NCBI GenBank assembly: GCA_900317855.1
Contig: ONIG01000020.1
Location: 1 to 39,499, forward strand
Direction: 5' to 3'
Source: an uncultured Eubacteriales bacterium
GTDB taxonomy: Bacteria; Bacillota; Clostridia; Oscillospirales; Oscillospiraceae
DNA: 39,499 nt
In this document: piece by piece, positions 6,724-14,306 of the stretch
Layout of the letters: each line of letters begins with the position of its first letter
Numbering within the stretch: the first letter of the stretch is position 1
Notes under the pieces: model-generated
The model's input: the letters and a program-made list of their open reading frames with translations, nothing else
Told to the model about the DNA's origin: nothing
Database searches by the model: none
Position numbers and translations under genes: made by a program

Positions 6724-8651
6724 AGTGCATGCTCCTTTGTGTAGTTGAGCAGTCCGCCGGCAAGCAGAATGGCCTGCTGCCGCTCGGTGAGGCTGCACAC
6801 GACGGGGTAAGCCTTGCCCGTGGCCGTGTCCGTGAGAATGAGTGCACCCGCCGCCATGCCGGCGCGGATGCCGTCGATGCGCAGCTGCGCGCCGGGCTGC
6901 AGCGCATCGTAATCAGCCGGGTTTTCAAACGTCAGCGGCAGGATGCCGGCGTTGATGAGGTTTGCCACGTGGATGCGCGCGAAACTCTTGGCCACGACGC
7001 AGCGGATGCCGAGATACATCGGCACGAGCGCCGCGTGCTCGCGCGACGAGCCCTGCCCGTAGTTGCTGCCGCCGACGATGATGCCGTCCCCGGCCGCCCT
7101 GGCGCGCGCCGGGAAGGTCGGGTCGCAGACCGTGAAGCAAAACTCCGACAGCTTCGGGATGTTCGAGCGATAGGGCAGGATCTTCGAGCCCGCAGGCATA
7201 ATGTGGTCGGTCGTGATGTTGTCGCCCACCTTGAGCACGAGCTCGGCCGTGAGCGCGTCGGCAAACGGCTTACTCTGCGGGAAGGGCCGGATGTTCGGCC
7301 CGCGCAGCACTTCCACCGCGTCGGCCTCGTCCGCCGGGGCGGGCGGCAGCACAGCGCTGTCGTCGATGCGGAAATGCTCCGGCAGCGTAACGGCCGGCAT
7401 GGGGCCGAGCGTCTGCGGATCGGTGATCGTGCCGGTGAGCGCAGCGGCGACGGCCGTCTCCGGCGACACGAGGTAGACCTGCGCGTCCTTTGTGCCGCTG
7501 CGGCCGAGGAAGTTGCGGTTAAACGTGCGCAGGCTCACGCCGCCGGAGTTGGGCGAGAAGCCCATGCCGATGCACGGGCCGCACGCGCACTCGAGCAGGC
7601 GCGCGCCGCTGGCGAGGATGTCCGTGAGCGCGCCGCAGTCGGCCAGCATGGTCAGCACCTGCTTCGACCCCGGCGAGATGGACAGGCTCACGCCCGGGGC
7701 GATGGTCCTGCCCTTGAGCAGGGCTGCGACCTTGAGCATATCGAACAGGGACGAATTCGTGCACGAGCCGATGCAGACCTGATCGACCTTCGTGCCGGCG
7801 AGCGACGCGACCGGGACGACGTTGTCCGGGCTGTGCGGGCAGGCGATCATGGGCTGCAGCTTGTCGAGGTCGATGTCGATGACGCGGTCATACTGTGCGT
7901 CCGGGTCGCTCTGCAGCGGGGTGAAGTCCGCCTCGCGCCCCTCGGCGGCGAGGAAGGCGCGCGTCACGTCGTCCGACGGGAAGATGGACGTCGTCGCGCC
8001 GAGCTCGGTGCCCATGTTCGTGATCGTGGCGCGTTCGGGCACGGACAGCGCCGCGATGCCGGGGCCGCCCCACTCGATGATCGCGCCGACGCCGCCCTTG
8101 ACCGACAGGATGCGCAGCAGCTCGAGGCTGATGTCCTTGGCCGTGACATAGGGCCGCAGCGCGCCGGTGAGGTTGACCTTGAACATCTTCGGCATGGTGA
8201 TGTAGTACGCGCCGCCGCCCATGGCGACCGCGACGTCCATGCCCCCGGCGCCGAAGGCCAGCATGCCGATGCCGCCGCCGGTGGGCGTGTGGCTGTCGGA
8301 GCCGATGAGCGTCTTGCCCGGCTTGCCGAAGCGCTCGAGCTGCACCTGATGGCAGATGCCGTTGCCCGGGCGGGAGAACCAGACGCCGTGCTTTTTGGCC
8401 ACGGTCTGGAGGTAACGGTGGTCGTCCGCGTTTTCAAAGCCGGACTGCAGCGTGTTGTGGTCGACATAGGCCACGCTCAGCTCGGTCCTGACGCACGGGA
8501 TGCCCATCGCCTCAAACTCCAGATAGGCCATCGTGCCGGTGGCGTCCTGCGTGAGCGTCTGGTCGATGCGCAGGGCGATCTCGCTGCCGGGCGTCATGTC
8601 GCCGTGCAGCAGGTGGGCGCGGATGATTTTCTGAGCAAGGGTCTCACCCAT
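6720..8651 (-). CDS. acn: Aconitate hydratase, 643 aa
   Basis: This [4Fe-4S] enzyme interconverts citrate and isocitrate. The three cluster cysteines fit C297 in GSCTNSS and C357 and C360 in CACGPCIGMG. Other family marks are GSDSHTPTGGGIGMLAFGAG at 117-136 and, in the C-terminal swivel domain, GDNITTDHIMPAG and YGQGSSREHAA. At 643 residues it is the short mitochondrial-like form seen in clostridia, not the 890-residue AcnA. The start overlaps the end of the GntR gene by 8 nt, with a GGGGAGG site inside that gene. It is the third gene of the operon. Confidence 0.93.
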   Translation of the reverse strand: MGETLAQKIIRAHLLHGDMTPGSEIALRIDQTLTQDATGTMAYLEFEAMGIPCVRTELSVAYVDHNTLQSGFENADDHRYLQTVAKKHGVWFSRPGNGICHQVQLERFGKPGKTLIGSDSHTPTGGGIGMLAFGAGGMDVAVAMGGGAYYITMPKMFKVNLTGALRPYVTAKDISLELLRILSVKGGVGAIIEWGGPGIAALSVPERATITNMGTELGATTSIFPSDDVTRAFLAAEGREADFTPLQSDPDAQYDRVIDIDLDKLQPMIACPHSPDNVVPVASLAGTKVDQVCIGSCTNSSLFDMLKVAALLKGRTIAPGVSLSISPGSKQVLTMLADCGALTDILASGARLLECACGPCIGMGFSPNSGGVSLRTFNRNFLGRSGTKDAQVYLVSPETAVAAALTGTITDPQTLGPMPAVTLPEHFRIDDSAVLPPAPADEADAVEVLRGPNIRPFPQSKPFADALTAELVLKVGDNITTDHIMPAGSKILPYRSNIPKLSEFCFTVCDPTFPARARAAGDGIIVGGSNYGQGSSREHAALVPMYLGIRCVVAKSFARIHVANLINAGILPLTFENPADYDALQPGAQLRIDGIRAGMAAGALILTDTATGKAYPVVCSLTERQQAILLAGGLLNYTKEHAL

Positions 8652-9297
8652 GGTTTTTCAGCCTCCCCATCATACTTTCTTTTGCGTGAATGGTGTGTTC
8701 GGTCGTGAGCTCGGCGGCGCGGTCGGCGTCGCCGGCGGCGATGGCGTCGAAGATGGCGCGGTGCTCCTTCACGACCTGCGCCGTGCGCTTCGCGTCGGCG
8801 ATGGACGCCTTGCGGTAGCGGCGGGTCTTGCGGTGCAGCGGGACGAGCGTGTCGCTGATGACGGCGTGGCCGCCCATGTCGCAGATAACGTCGTGGAACT
8901 GGTCGTCCATCTCGCGCAGGTGCTCGGCGTCGCGCTTTTCAAAGTAAAACTCCTGCAGGTCCATGATGTGGCGCAGGCGCGCAAGGCCCTCGGGCGCGGC
9001 GTTTTTCGCCGCGTAGTAGGACGCGAGCCCCTCGATCTTGCAGCGGATGTCCATGATGTCCACCAGATCCTCGGCCGTGATGCCGAGCACGACGGAGCCC
9101 TTGCCGGTGTCGGCGATGAGGTGCTCCTGCTCGAGGCGGCGCAGCGCCTCGCGGATGGGCGTGCGGCTGACGTTGAGCTGCTCGACGAGCCGGAGCTCCG
9201 TGAGCACCTCGCCGCGCGGGTACACGCCCTGAATGATATCGGATTCCAGCCGCTCAAACACCTGATCGGCCAGCGTAACGGTACGGAAATCTTTCAT
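8644..9297 (-). CDS. GntR-family regulator, FCD type, 217 aa
   Basis: An N-terminal winged helix-turn-helix (ADQVFERLESDIIQGVYPRG, then LVEQLNVSRTPIREALRRLE) is followed by an all-helical FCD ligand domain with likely metal-site residues in DDQFHDVI, KEHRAIFDAI and TTEHTIHAKE. FCD regulators often sense organic acids. I chose the ATG at 9297, which has an AGGAGG site; the longer frame upstream overlaps the citrate synthase gene. It sits between the first and third enzyme genes of the pathway, 13 bp after the first. A palindrome of the kind used by FCD regulators overlaps the operon -10 box (10720-10731), so autoregulation by a pathway acid such as citrate is a fair inference. Confidence 0.88.
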   Translation of the reverse strand: MKDFRTVTLADQVFERLESDIIQGVYPRGEVLTELRLVEQLNVSRTPIREALRRLEQEHLIADTGKGSVVLGITAEDLVDIMDIRCKIEGLASYYAAKNAAPEGLARLRHIMDLQEFYFEKRDAEHLREMDDQFHDVICDMGGHAVISDTLVPLHRKTRRYRKASIADAKRTAQVVKEHRAIFDAIAAGDADRAAELTTEHTIHAKESMMGRLKNHG

Positions 9298-9310
9298 GCG
9301 GCGCCTCCTG

Positions 9311-10687
9311 TCAGACCTGCGCGAAGCGGCCGGGGGCCAGCTCCGCGATCTTGGCGTTGAGTTCCTTGGCGGACATGACGGTCTGGCGGCCGTCCTCGTA
9401 TTCCGCATCCACCCAACCCTTGAGCGCAAGCACGAGCGGGTCGTGCTTGTCGATCTGCTGCTCGCCGGTCAGGCGGTAGTTCTGGTTGATCCAGTAGGCG
9501 ATGCCCGCAAGGCCGGACGTCTTGGCGACCTGCACGGACGCTGGGCGGTTAAGCAGCTTCTCGGTGTCGAAGATCGTGTAGATCTCGGCGTCCTTGAGCA
9601 GGCCGTCGGCGTGGATGCCGGCGCGCGTGACATTGAAGTCGCGCCCGACGAACGGCGTCATCGGCGGGATGCTGTAGCCGATCTCGTGCTGGAAGTAGTC
9701 GGCGATCTCGGTGATGACGGTCGGGTCCATGCCGTCGAGCGAGCCGCGCAGCGACGCATACTCGAACACCATCGCCTCGAGCGGGATGTTGCCCGTGCGC
9801 TCGCCGATACCGAGCAGCGAGCAGTTGACCGCGCACGCACCGTAGAGCCACGCGGTCGAGGCGTTGACGACCGCCTTGTAAAAGTCGTTGTGCCCGTGCC
9901 ACTCGAGGCACTCGCTCGGCACGTCGGAGTACTGCTGCAGGCCGTAGATGATGCCGGCCACGCTGCGCGGCAGCGCCGCCTCCGTGTAGGGGATGCCGTA
10001 GCCCATGGTGTCGCACGCACGGATCTTGACCGGGATGCCCGCCTGACGCGAGAGCTTCTGCAGCTCGTTGACAAACGGCACCACAAAGCCGTAAAAGTCG
10101 GCGCGCGTAATGTCCTCGAGATGGCAGCGCGGGACGACGCCGGCCTCAAACGCGTCGGCCACGGTGGCGAGGTAGTAGTCCATGGCCTGACGGCGCGTCA
10201 TCTTCATCTTCTTGAAGATGTGGTAGTCGCTGCAGCTGACGAGGATGCCCGTCTCGCGGATGCCGAGGTCGCGCACGAGGCGAAAATCCTCCTTCGTGGC
10301 GCGGATCCACGTCGTGATCTCCGGGAACTTCAGCCCCAGCTCCATGCACTTTTCGAGCGCCTCGCGGTCTTTCTTGCTGTAGATGAAAAACTCCGTCTGC
10401 CGGATGATGCCGTACGGCCCGCCGAGCCGCGACAGGTACTTGTAAATGTTCACGATCTGCTCGACCGTGTACGGCTCCACGGACTGCTGCCCGTCGCGCA
10501 GCGACGTGTCCGTGATCCAGATCTCCTCGGGCATGTTCATCGGCACGCGCCGGTGGTTGAACGGCACCTTCGGCACCATTCCCTGCGTGTAGATGTCGCG
10601 CTGGAGGTTCGGCTCCGCCACGTCCTGGAGCGAATATTTATACGCATTCTGCTCCAGCAAATTCGTCTTTCCGGATATTTCAAGCAT
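9311..10687 (-). CDS. Re-citrate synthase, 458 aa
   Basis: The protein belongs to the DRE-TIM family with homocitrate and isopropylmalate synthases but has the features of the Re-face citrate synthase known from Clostridium kluyveri. These include NAYKYSLQDVAEPNLQRD near the N terminus, WITDTSLRDGQQ at 57-68, RCHLEDITRADFYGFVVPF, ACDTMGYG, and LEWHGHNDFYK with the metal-binding histidines. FVGRDFNVTRAGIHADGLLK lies in the C-terminal part. It would condense oxaloacetate and acetyl-CoA. The start at 10687 has an AAAGGAG site 10 nt away. It leads the operon with aconitase and isocitrate dehydrogenase, which fits a glutamate-supplying half-cycle. No Si-type citrate synthase is seen in the window. 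Confidence 0.88.
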   Translation of the reverse strand: MLEISGKTNLLEQNAYKYSLQDVAEPNLQRDIYTQGMVPKVPFNHRRVPMNMPEEIWITDTSLRDGQQSVEPYTVEQIVNIYKYLSRLGGPYGIIRQTEFFIYSKKDREALEKCMELGLKFPEITTWIRATKEDFRLVRDLGIRETGILVSCSDYHIFKKMKMTRRQAMDYYLATVADAFEAGVVPRCHLEDITRADFYGFVVPFVNELQKLSRQAGIPVKIRACDTMGYGIPYTEAALPRSVAGIIYGLQQYSDVPSECLEWHGHNDFYKAVVNASTAWLYGACAVNCSLLGIGERTGNIPLEAMVFEYASLRGSLDGMDPTVITEIADYFQHEIGYSIPPMTPFVGRDFNVTRAGIHADGLLKDAEIYTIFDTEKLLNRPASVQVAKTSGLAGIAYWINQNYRLTGEQQIDKHDPLVLALKGWVDAEYEDGRQTVMSAKELNAKIAELAPGRFAQV

Positions 10688-10719
10688 GGCAGTGGGGCTC
10701 CTTTCTATCGCTTTGTATT

Positions 10720-10731
10720 ATTGTATACAAT
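10720..10731. promoter_or_regulatory. Predicted GntR/FCD operator
   Basis: ATTGTATACAAT is a perfect 12-bp palindrome overlapping the -10 box of the minus-strand citrate operon. FCD-type GntR proteins commonly bind short palindromes of this type (TTGTATACAA). Binding here would block RNA polymerase. Confidence 0.6.
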
Positions 10732-10757
10732 TATACACACAATCGTGCCGTTGTCAA
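10730..10757 (-). promoter_or_regulatory. Promoter of the citrate operon
   Basis: On the minus strand TTGACA (10757-10752) and TATAAT (10735-10730) are both perfect and 16 bp apart, 43 bp before the Re-citrate synthase start. Confidence 0.8.
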
Positions 10758-10782
10758 CGCGCAAATGTTCACAATTTTCCGC

Positions 10783-10810
10783 TTGCTTTTCGGGCGGATG
10801 CTGGTATAAT
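10783..10810 (+). promoter_or_regulatory. Promoter of the marR-MATE operon
   Basis: TTGCTT (10783-10788) and a perfect TATAAT (10805-10810) are 16 bp apart, with a TGG just before the -10 (extended -10 type). Confidence 0.65.
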
Positions 10811-10819
10811 TCAAAATCG

Positions 10820-10831
10820 TTCAAAATTGAA
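10820..10831. promoter_or_regulatory. Predicted MarR operator
   Basis: TTCAAAATTGAA has 5-bp inverted arms and lies between the -10 box and the ribosome site, with an extra half site TTCAAAA at 10810-10816. MarR proteins usually repress from such sites. A related perfect palindrome occurs at 12730-12743. Confidence 0.5.
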
Positions 10832-10854
10832 CTATTTTTCGGGAGGTGACCGCC

Positions 10855-11301
10855 GTGCTCACCGCATCGCAGGTCTATACGTACACGCGCCGCATCCTCG
10901 ACGCTTACGCCGCCGTCATGCAGCCGCTGAGCGCGGAGCTGGACATGGCGCAAAACGCCGTGGACATTCTGCTCTTTCTGGCCAACAATCCGGGGCTGGA
11001 CACCGCGCGCGACATCTGCACGTACCGGAAGCTCAAGCCGGGCATCGTGTCGTTCCACGTGGACAATCTCGTGCGCGAGGGCTACCTGCTGCGCACGCGC
11101 GACCCCGGCGACCGGCGCCGCTGCCGGCTCGTGTGCACGGACAAGGCGGCGCCGATCGTCGCGCGCGGTCAGGCGCTGCAGGAGCAGTTCGTCGCGCAGA
11201 TGTCCGCGGGCCTCGCGCCCGACGCGCTCGAAACGTTCCAGCACTGTCTGACAGCGTTCGCGCAGAATCTTGACCGCATGGCCAACAGGGAGGAAAGTTA
11301 A
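10855..11301 (+). CDS. MarR-family regulator of a MATE pump, 148 aa
   Basis: The winged helix region reads NAVDILLFLANNPGLDTARD, then KLKPGIVSFHVDNLVREGYL and the wing TRDPGDRRRCRL, typical of MarR. I prefer the GTG start at 10855 because GGGAGGTG (10841-10848) sits 6 nt before it; the GTG at 10846 lies inside that site. The stop is directly abutted by the ATG of the MATE gene, so the two form an operon. MarR proteins next to multidrug pumps generally repress them until a toxic ligand binds. Palindromes fitting a MarR dimer overlap the transcript start. Confidence 0.85.
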   Translation: MLTASQVYTYTRRILDAYAAVMQPLSAELDMAQNAVDILLFLANNPGLDTARDICTYRKLKPGIVSFHVDNLVREGYLLRTRDPGDRRRCRLVCTDKAAPIVARGQALQEQFVAQMSAGLAPDALETFQHCLTAFAQNLDRMANREES

Positions 11302-12669
11302 ATGCAGCAGGACAAAACATTTCTCGGCACGGAGCCCGTCGGTCAGCTCCTGCGCCGGCTCGCGATCCCGACGGTGATCGCGCAGCTGGTGAACATGCTC
11401 TACAACATCGTCGACCGCATCTACATCGGCCACATTCCGGAGGTCGGCAGTCTCGCGCTGACAGGGGTGGGCGTGTGCCTGCCGATCATTCTGATCGTGT
11501 CGGCCTTCGCGTGCTTCACGGCCTCGGGCGGCGCGCCGCGCGCGTCGATCTACATGGGGCGCGACGATATGGACAGCGCCGAAAAGACGCTCGGCGGCTG
11601 CTTCACGCTGCAGATCGGCATCTCCGTCGTGCTCACGGCGGTGCTGCTCCTCTGGGGGCGCGAGGCGCTGCTCGCCTTCGGCGCGAGCGAGAACACCATT
11701 GACTACGCCGCGGACTATCTGCATATTTATGCGTTCGGCACGCTCTTTGTCGAGCTCACGCTGGGCATGAACGCGTTCATCACGGCGCAGGGCTTTGCCA
11801 AGGTGGGCATGTACACGGTGCTCATCGGCGCGGCGGCGAACATCGTCCTCGACCCGATCTTCATCTTCGCGCTGGGCATGGGCGTGCGCGGCGCAGCACT
11901 GGCGACCGTGCTCTCACAGGGGCTCTCGTGCGCGTGGGTGCTGGTGTTCCTGTGCGGGAAGAAGGCGTTTTTGCGCCTGCGGCGGAAAAATTTCTTCGTC
12001 TCGCCCAAGCTCATCCTGCCGTGCGTGGCGCTCGGCATGGCCACGTTCACGATGCAGGCGAGCGAGAGCGTCATCTCCGTGTGCTTCAACGCTTCCCTGC
12101 TCAAGTACGGCGGCGACATCGCCGTCGGCGCCATGACGATCCTCACGAGCGTGATGCAGTTTGCCATGCTGCCGCTGCAGGGCATCGGTCAGGGCGCACA
12201 GCCGATCACGAGCTACAACTTCGGCGCAAAGAACACCGGCCGCGTGCGCGAAACGTTCCGTCTGCTGCTGAAGGTGTGCCTGATCTACTCCGTCTCGCTC
12301 TGGCTGCTCATCGAGCTCTTCCCCGGCCTGTTCGCGCACATCTTCACGCCGGACGCGGAGCTCATCGCCTTCACGGCGCGCGTGCTGCGCATCTACTGCG
12401 CGGGCCTGTTCCTGTTCGGCATCCAGATCGCCTGCCAGATGACGTTCGTGTCCATCGGCAGCGCGGTGTGCTCGATCATCGTGGCCGTGCTGCGCAAGTT
12501 CGTGCTGCTCCTGCCGCTGATCTATCTGCTGCCGGCGCTGCTGCCCGACCGGACGACGGCCGTGTATCTGGCCGAGCCGGTCGCGGACGTGATCGCCGTC
12601 ACGTGCACGGCCATCCTGTTTGCGACACAGTTTCGCAAGGCGCTGCACAAGCTCGAAGCGAACGCCTGA
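11302..12669 (+). CDS. MATE-family efflux transporter, 455 aa
   Basis: The protein has about twelve membrane helices in two related halves of six. The N-terminal half carries the MATE signature around VIAQLVNMLYNIVDRIYIGH and the GVGVCLPI stretch; the second half has MLPLQGIGQGAQPITSYNFG, the mirrored family motif. Length is normal. MATE proteins export cationic drugs or other compounds using sodium or proton gradients. It follows its MarR regulator with no gap (TAA then ATG) and a GGGAGG site inside the end of that gene. A strong terminator ends the unit. Confidence 0.93.
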   Translation: MQQDKTFLGTEPVGQLLRRLAIPTVIAQLVNMLYNIVDRIYIGHIPEVGSLALTGVGVCLPIILIVSAFACFTASGGAPRASIYMGRDDMDSAEKTLGGCFTLQIGISVVLTAVLLLWGREALLAFGASENTIDYAADYLHIYAFGTLFVELTLGMNAFITAQGFAKVGMYTVLIGAAANIVLDPIFIFALGMGVRGAALATVLSQGLSCAWVLVFLCGKKAFLRLRRKNFFVSPKLILPCVALGMATFTMQASESVISVCFNASLLKYGGDIAVGAMTILTSVMQFAMLPLQGIGQGAQPITSYNFGAKNTGRVRETFRLLLKVCLIYSVSLWLLIELFPGLFAHIFTPDAELIAFTARVLRIYCAGLFLFGIQIACQMTFVSIGSAVCSIIVAVLRKFVLLLPLIYLLPALLPDRTTAVYLAEPVADVIAVTCTAILFATQFRKALHKLEANA

Positions 12670-12683
12670 TCTGTTTTCCATCC

Positions 12684-12720
12684 CCCCGGCGCGCGGCCCG
12701 GCCCGCGCGCCGGGGTTTTT
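12684..12720 (+). terminator. Terminator of the marR-MATE operon
   Basis: A 13-bp GC-only stem (12684-12696 with 12703-12715) is followed by five T. It is a textbook intrinsic terminator. Confidence 0.9.
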
Positions 12721-12729
12721 GCTGAATGA

Positions 12730-12743
12730 TTCAAAAATTTGAA
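12730..12743. promoter_or_regulatory. Palindrome resembling the MarR operator
   Basis: TTCAAAAATTTGAA has perfect 6-bp arms. It resembles the site at 10820-10831 and lies 34 bp upstream of the promoter of the small membrane peptide gene. Confidence 0.35.
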
Positions 12744-12777
12744 ACTTCCTTGTCGAAAATACGAAAGCATTCCGCCG

Positions 12778-12806
12778 TTGACAACCGCCGCACCGGCACG
12801 TACAAT
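12778..12806 (+). promoter_or_regulatory. Promoter of the first small peptide gene
   Basis: A perfect TTGACA (12778-12783) and TACAAT (12801-12806) are 17 bp apart, 33 bp before the start codon. Confidence 0.75.
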
Positions 12807-12839
12807 GACAGCCACATCACCCGAAAGGAGCTGCAAGCC

Positions 12840-13043
12840 ATGCGCAACACGTTTTTCCGCCGCAAGAACGACGCAGCCGCAACCACGTGCGCGGCCGGCT
12901 TCGCATGCTCTGACGCGAATACCAACAACAGCGCCCTCCTGCTTACCATCGACACTGTAGCTGCAGTGTCGATTCTTGCTATACTCAGCATTCTGGGCAT
13001 TACGCCGCCAACAGGACGCACCAAACCGGTATTCGCGGGATAA
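12840..13043 (+). CDS. Small membrane protein of unknown function, 67 aa
   Basis: I place the start at the ATG at 12840, which has an AAAGGAG site (12824-12830) and a good promoter upstream; the longer frame overlaps that promoter. The peptide begins with a basic stretch (MRNTFFRRKND), then an alanine- and cysteine-containing segment (TTCAAGFACSDANTNN), then one hydrophobic helix (ALLLTIDTVAAVSILAILSI). It ends in a short proline- and glycine-containing tail. I do not recognise a family. It has its own promoter and terminator, which argues that it is expressed. No transporter or modification enzyme sits beside it to suggest a secreted peptide. Confidence 0.55.
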   Translation: MRNTFFRRKNDAAATTCAAGFACSDANTNNSALLLTIDTVAAVSILAILSILGITPPTGRTKPVFAG

Positions 13044-13069
13044 TACGACGAGACTTGGTATACCAAGAG

Positions 13070-13104
13070 TCGGCCCCGACCGTTTTGGTCGGGGCCGATT
13101 TTTT
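13070..13104 (+). terminator. Terminator of the first small peptide gene
   Basis: A perfect 12-bp stem (TCGGCCCCGACC, 13070-13081 with 13087-13098) is followed by six T. A 14-bp perfect palindrome, CTTGGTATACCAAG, lies just before it at 13054-13067. Confidence 0.9.
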
Positions 13105-13140
13105 GTATAGAAAACAAAACGGACGGAAAGGAAATCTGTT

Positions 13141-13326
13141 ATGGAAAAGAAAAAATTTGGATTCGCCAGCGGCATCGGCTTCATCCTCGCCGCCGGCAAC
13201 ACCGCCGTCGTCGTCTTTGCCTACGCGCTCGTGGCGCTGTGCGTGGCCGCGTATTTCCTCTTCTTCCGCAACACGGACACCGGCACGAACGCCGACGAAA
13301 AGCTCTCCGGCGATTACCCCGTGTGA
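13141..13326 (+). CDS. Small single-pass membrane protein of unknown function, 61 aa
   Basis: The ATG at 13141 follows a GAAAGGAAA ribosome site. The peptide has a basic start (MEKKKFG), a hydrophobic region that may form one or two helices (FILAAGNTAVVVFAYALVAL, then CVAAYFLFF) and a short polar tail (RNTDTGTNADEKLSGDYPV). I do not recognise it. The preceding strong terminator means that it depends on read-through or on a weak promoter near 13099-13115. It and the preceding gene are similar in size and layout but not clearly in sequence. Confidence 0.5.
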   Translation: MEKKKFGFASGIGFILAAGNTAVVVFAYALVALCVAAYFLFFRNTDTGTNADEKLSGDYPV

Positions 13327-13371
13327 CACGCGCGATGCGCCCAATACCCCGGCATTGTTTTTGACAAGAAG

Positions 13372-13440
13372 CATTTTCTCCGCCGCACATGTCACCGGAG
13401 AAAATGATTGGACTTTCTTTCGCCGCTCCGGCGGCGAAAG
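13372..13440. other. Two strong stem-loops in a non-coding stretch
   Basis: An 11-bp perfect stem (CATTTTCTCCG, 13372-13382 with 13396-13406) is followed by a 10-bp perfect stem (CTTTCGCCGC, 13417-13426 with 13431-13440). Neither has a T run directly after it. An 11-bp direct repeat TTTTTGACAAG occurs at 13358-13368 and 13450-13460, flanking the pair. No gene is visible from 13327 to 13613. Confidence 0.5.
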
Positions 13441-13464
13441 GCTGCGAGGTTTTTGACAAGCTGT

Positions 13465-13501
13465 ACACCGGTGTGGTTTTTTGACCATACCGGTGTTTTT
13501 T
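13465..13501 (+). terminator. Terminator upstream of the tetR operon
   Basis: A long stem (13465-13477 with 13484-13496, one G-T pair) based on ACACCGGT ends in six T. It isolates the following promoter from upstream transcription. Confidence 0.8.
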
Positions 13502-13537
13502 GTATGACAAACTCGTTAAAAAACGAGCAACTTTCAG

Positions 13538-13566
13538 TTGAAATACCGGCAAAAAACATGTATAAT
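13538..13566 (+). promoter_or_regulatory. Promoter of the tetR/oxidoreductase operon
   Basis: TTGAAA (13538-13543) and a perfect TATAAT (13561-13566) are 17 bp apart, 47 bp before the TetR start. Confidence 0.8.
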
Positions 13567-13571
13567 ACCAA

Positions 13572-13588
13572 TGTCAGTCCATCTGACA
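13572..13588. promoter_or_regulatory. Predicted TetR operator
   Basis: TGTCAG and CTGACA form a 6-bp inverted repeat with a 5-bp spacer, right after the -10 box. This is the expected position and form for autorepression by the adjacent TetR protein. Confidence 0.6.
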
Positions 13589-13613
13589 AACATAGCAGAC
13601 AGGAGGCACGCCC

Positions 13614-14276
13614 ATGTCGATGCAAGAGGTGCGGGAACAGAATATCGCACTCGTAACGCAGACGGCACTGGCGTGTTTTGTTGAAAACGGCATTGAAAAG
13701 ACGACCATCCGCGACATCGCGCAGCACGCCGGCCTGACCGAGCGCTCGGTCTACCGCTACTTCGCAACGAAGGACGAGCTCGTGGTCGCGGCGGCCTTCC
13801 TCTACTGGGACCGGGCCAAGGCGCAGGCGGCGCAGGCGCTCTCGGCGGCGCGGCAGCCGGGCATGACCGGCGTTGAGGAGATCCGCGTGCTGCTGCGCAG
13901 CTACGCGGGGCTGATCTTTACAGACCCCGCCGGCATCCGCTTCTCGCTCGACGCGGAGGTCGCGCTGTGCAACGCCGGCCGGCAGCACGCGGTCGTCAAC
14001 CGCCCGCCGGAGCGCTATGAGGTCGCCCCCGGCCCGATCGCGGCGGCCATCCGCCGTGGCCTCGCCGACGGGACGGTCGACCCCGACACCGATGTCAAGA
14101 TGCTCTACTACAACGCCTACGACGCGATCCTCGGCGTCATCCAGCGCATGTCCGTCGGCGTGCCGAGCGTGCACGAGCTCGACGGGCGCGCGCGCATCGA
14201 CGCGCTGTGTGAGCAGTTCACGCGCGCATTCGCGTCGCCTTACCCGGGAGAAAAAGGGACAGGGAATACCTTTTAA
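13614..14276 (+). CDS. TetR-family regulator, 220 aa
   Basis: The N-terminal DNA-binding domain is clear: ALACFVENGIEKTTIRDIAQ, then HAGLTERSVYRYFATKDELV. The rest is an all-helical ligand domain without a close match I can name. It starts behind an AGGAGG site. It is the first gene of the operon, 30 bp before the Fe-S flavoprotein, and a predicted operator overlaps the transcript start. TetR proteins in such a position usually respond to the substrate of the enzymes they precede, which here would be the unknown substrate of the OYE-type enzyme. Confidence 0.88.
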   Translation: MSMQEVREQNIALVTQTALACFVENGIEKTTIRDIAQHAGLTERSVYRYFATKDELVVAAAFLYWDRAKAQAAQALSAARQPGMTGVEEIRVLLRSYAGLIFTDPAGIRFSLDAEVALCNAGRQHAVVNRPPERYEVAPGPIAAAIRRGLADGTVDPDTDVKMLYYNAYDAILGVIQRMSVGVPSVHELDGRARIDALCEQFTRAFASPYPGEKGTGNTF

Positions 14277-14306
14277 GTACTACCCGTTATTGAAGGAGGA
14301 AAAGGC

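Noticed and set aside
6729..8708. Long plus-strand ORF (659 codons) opposite aconitase
   Set aside because: The minus strand encodes an intact aconitase with all cluster ligands. The opposite frame is a composition shadow.
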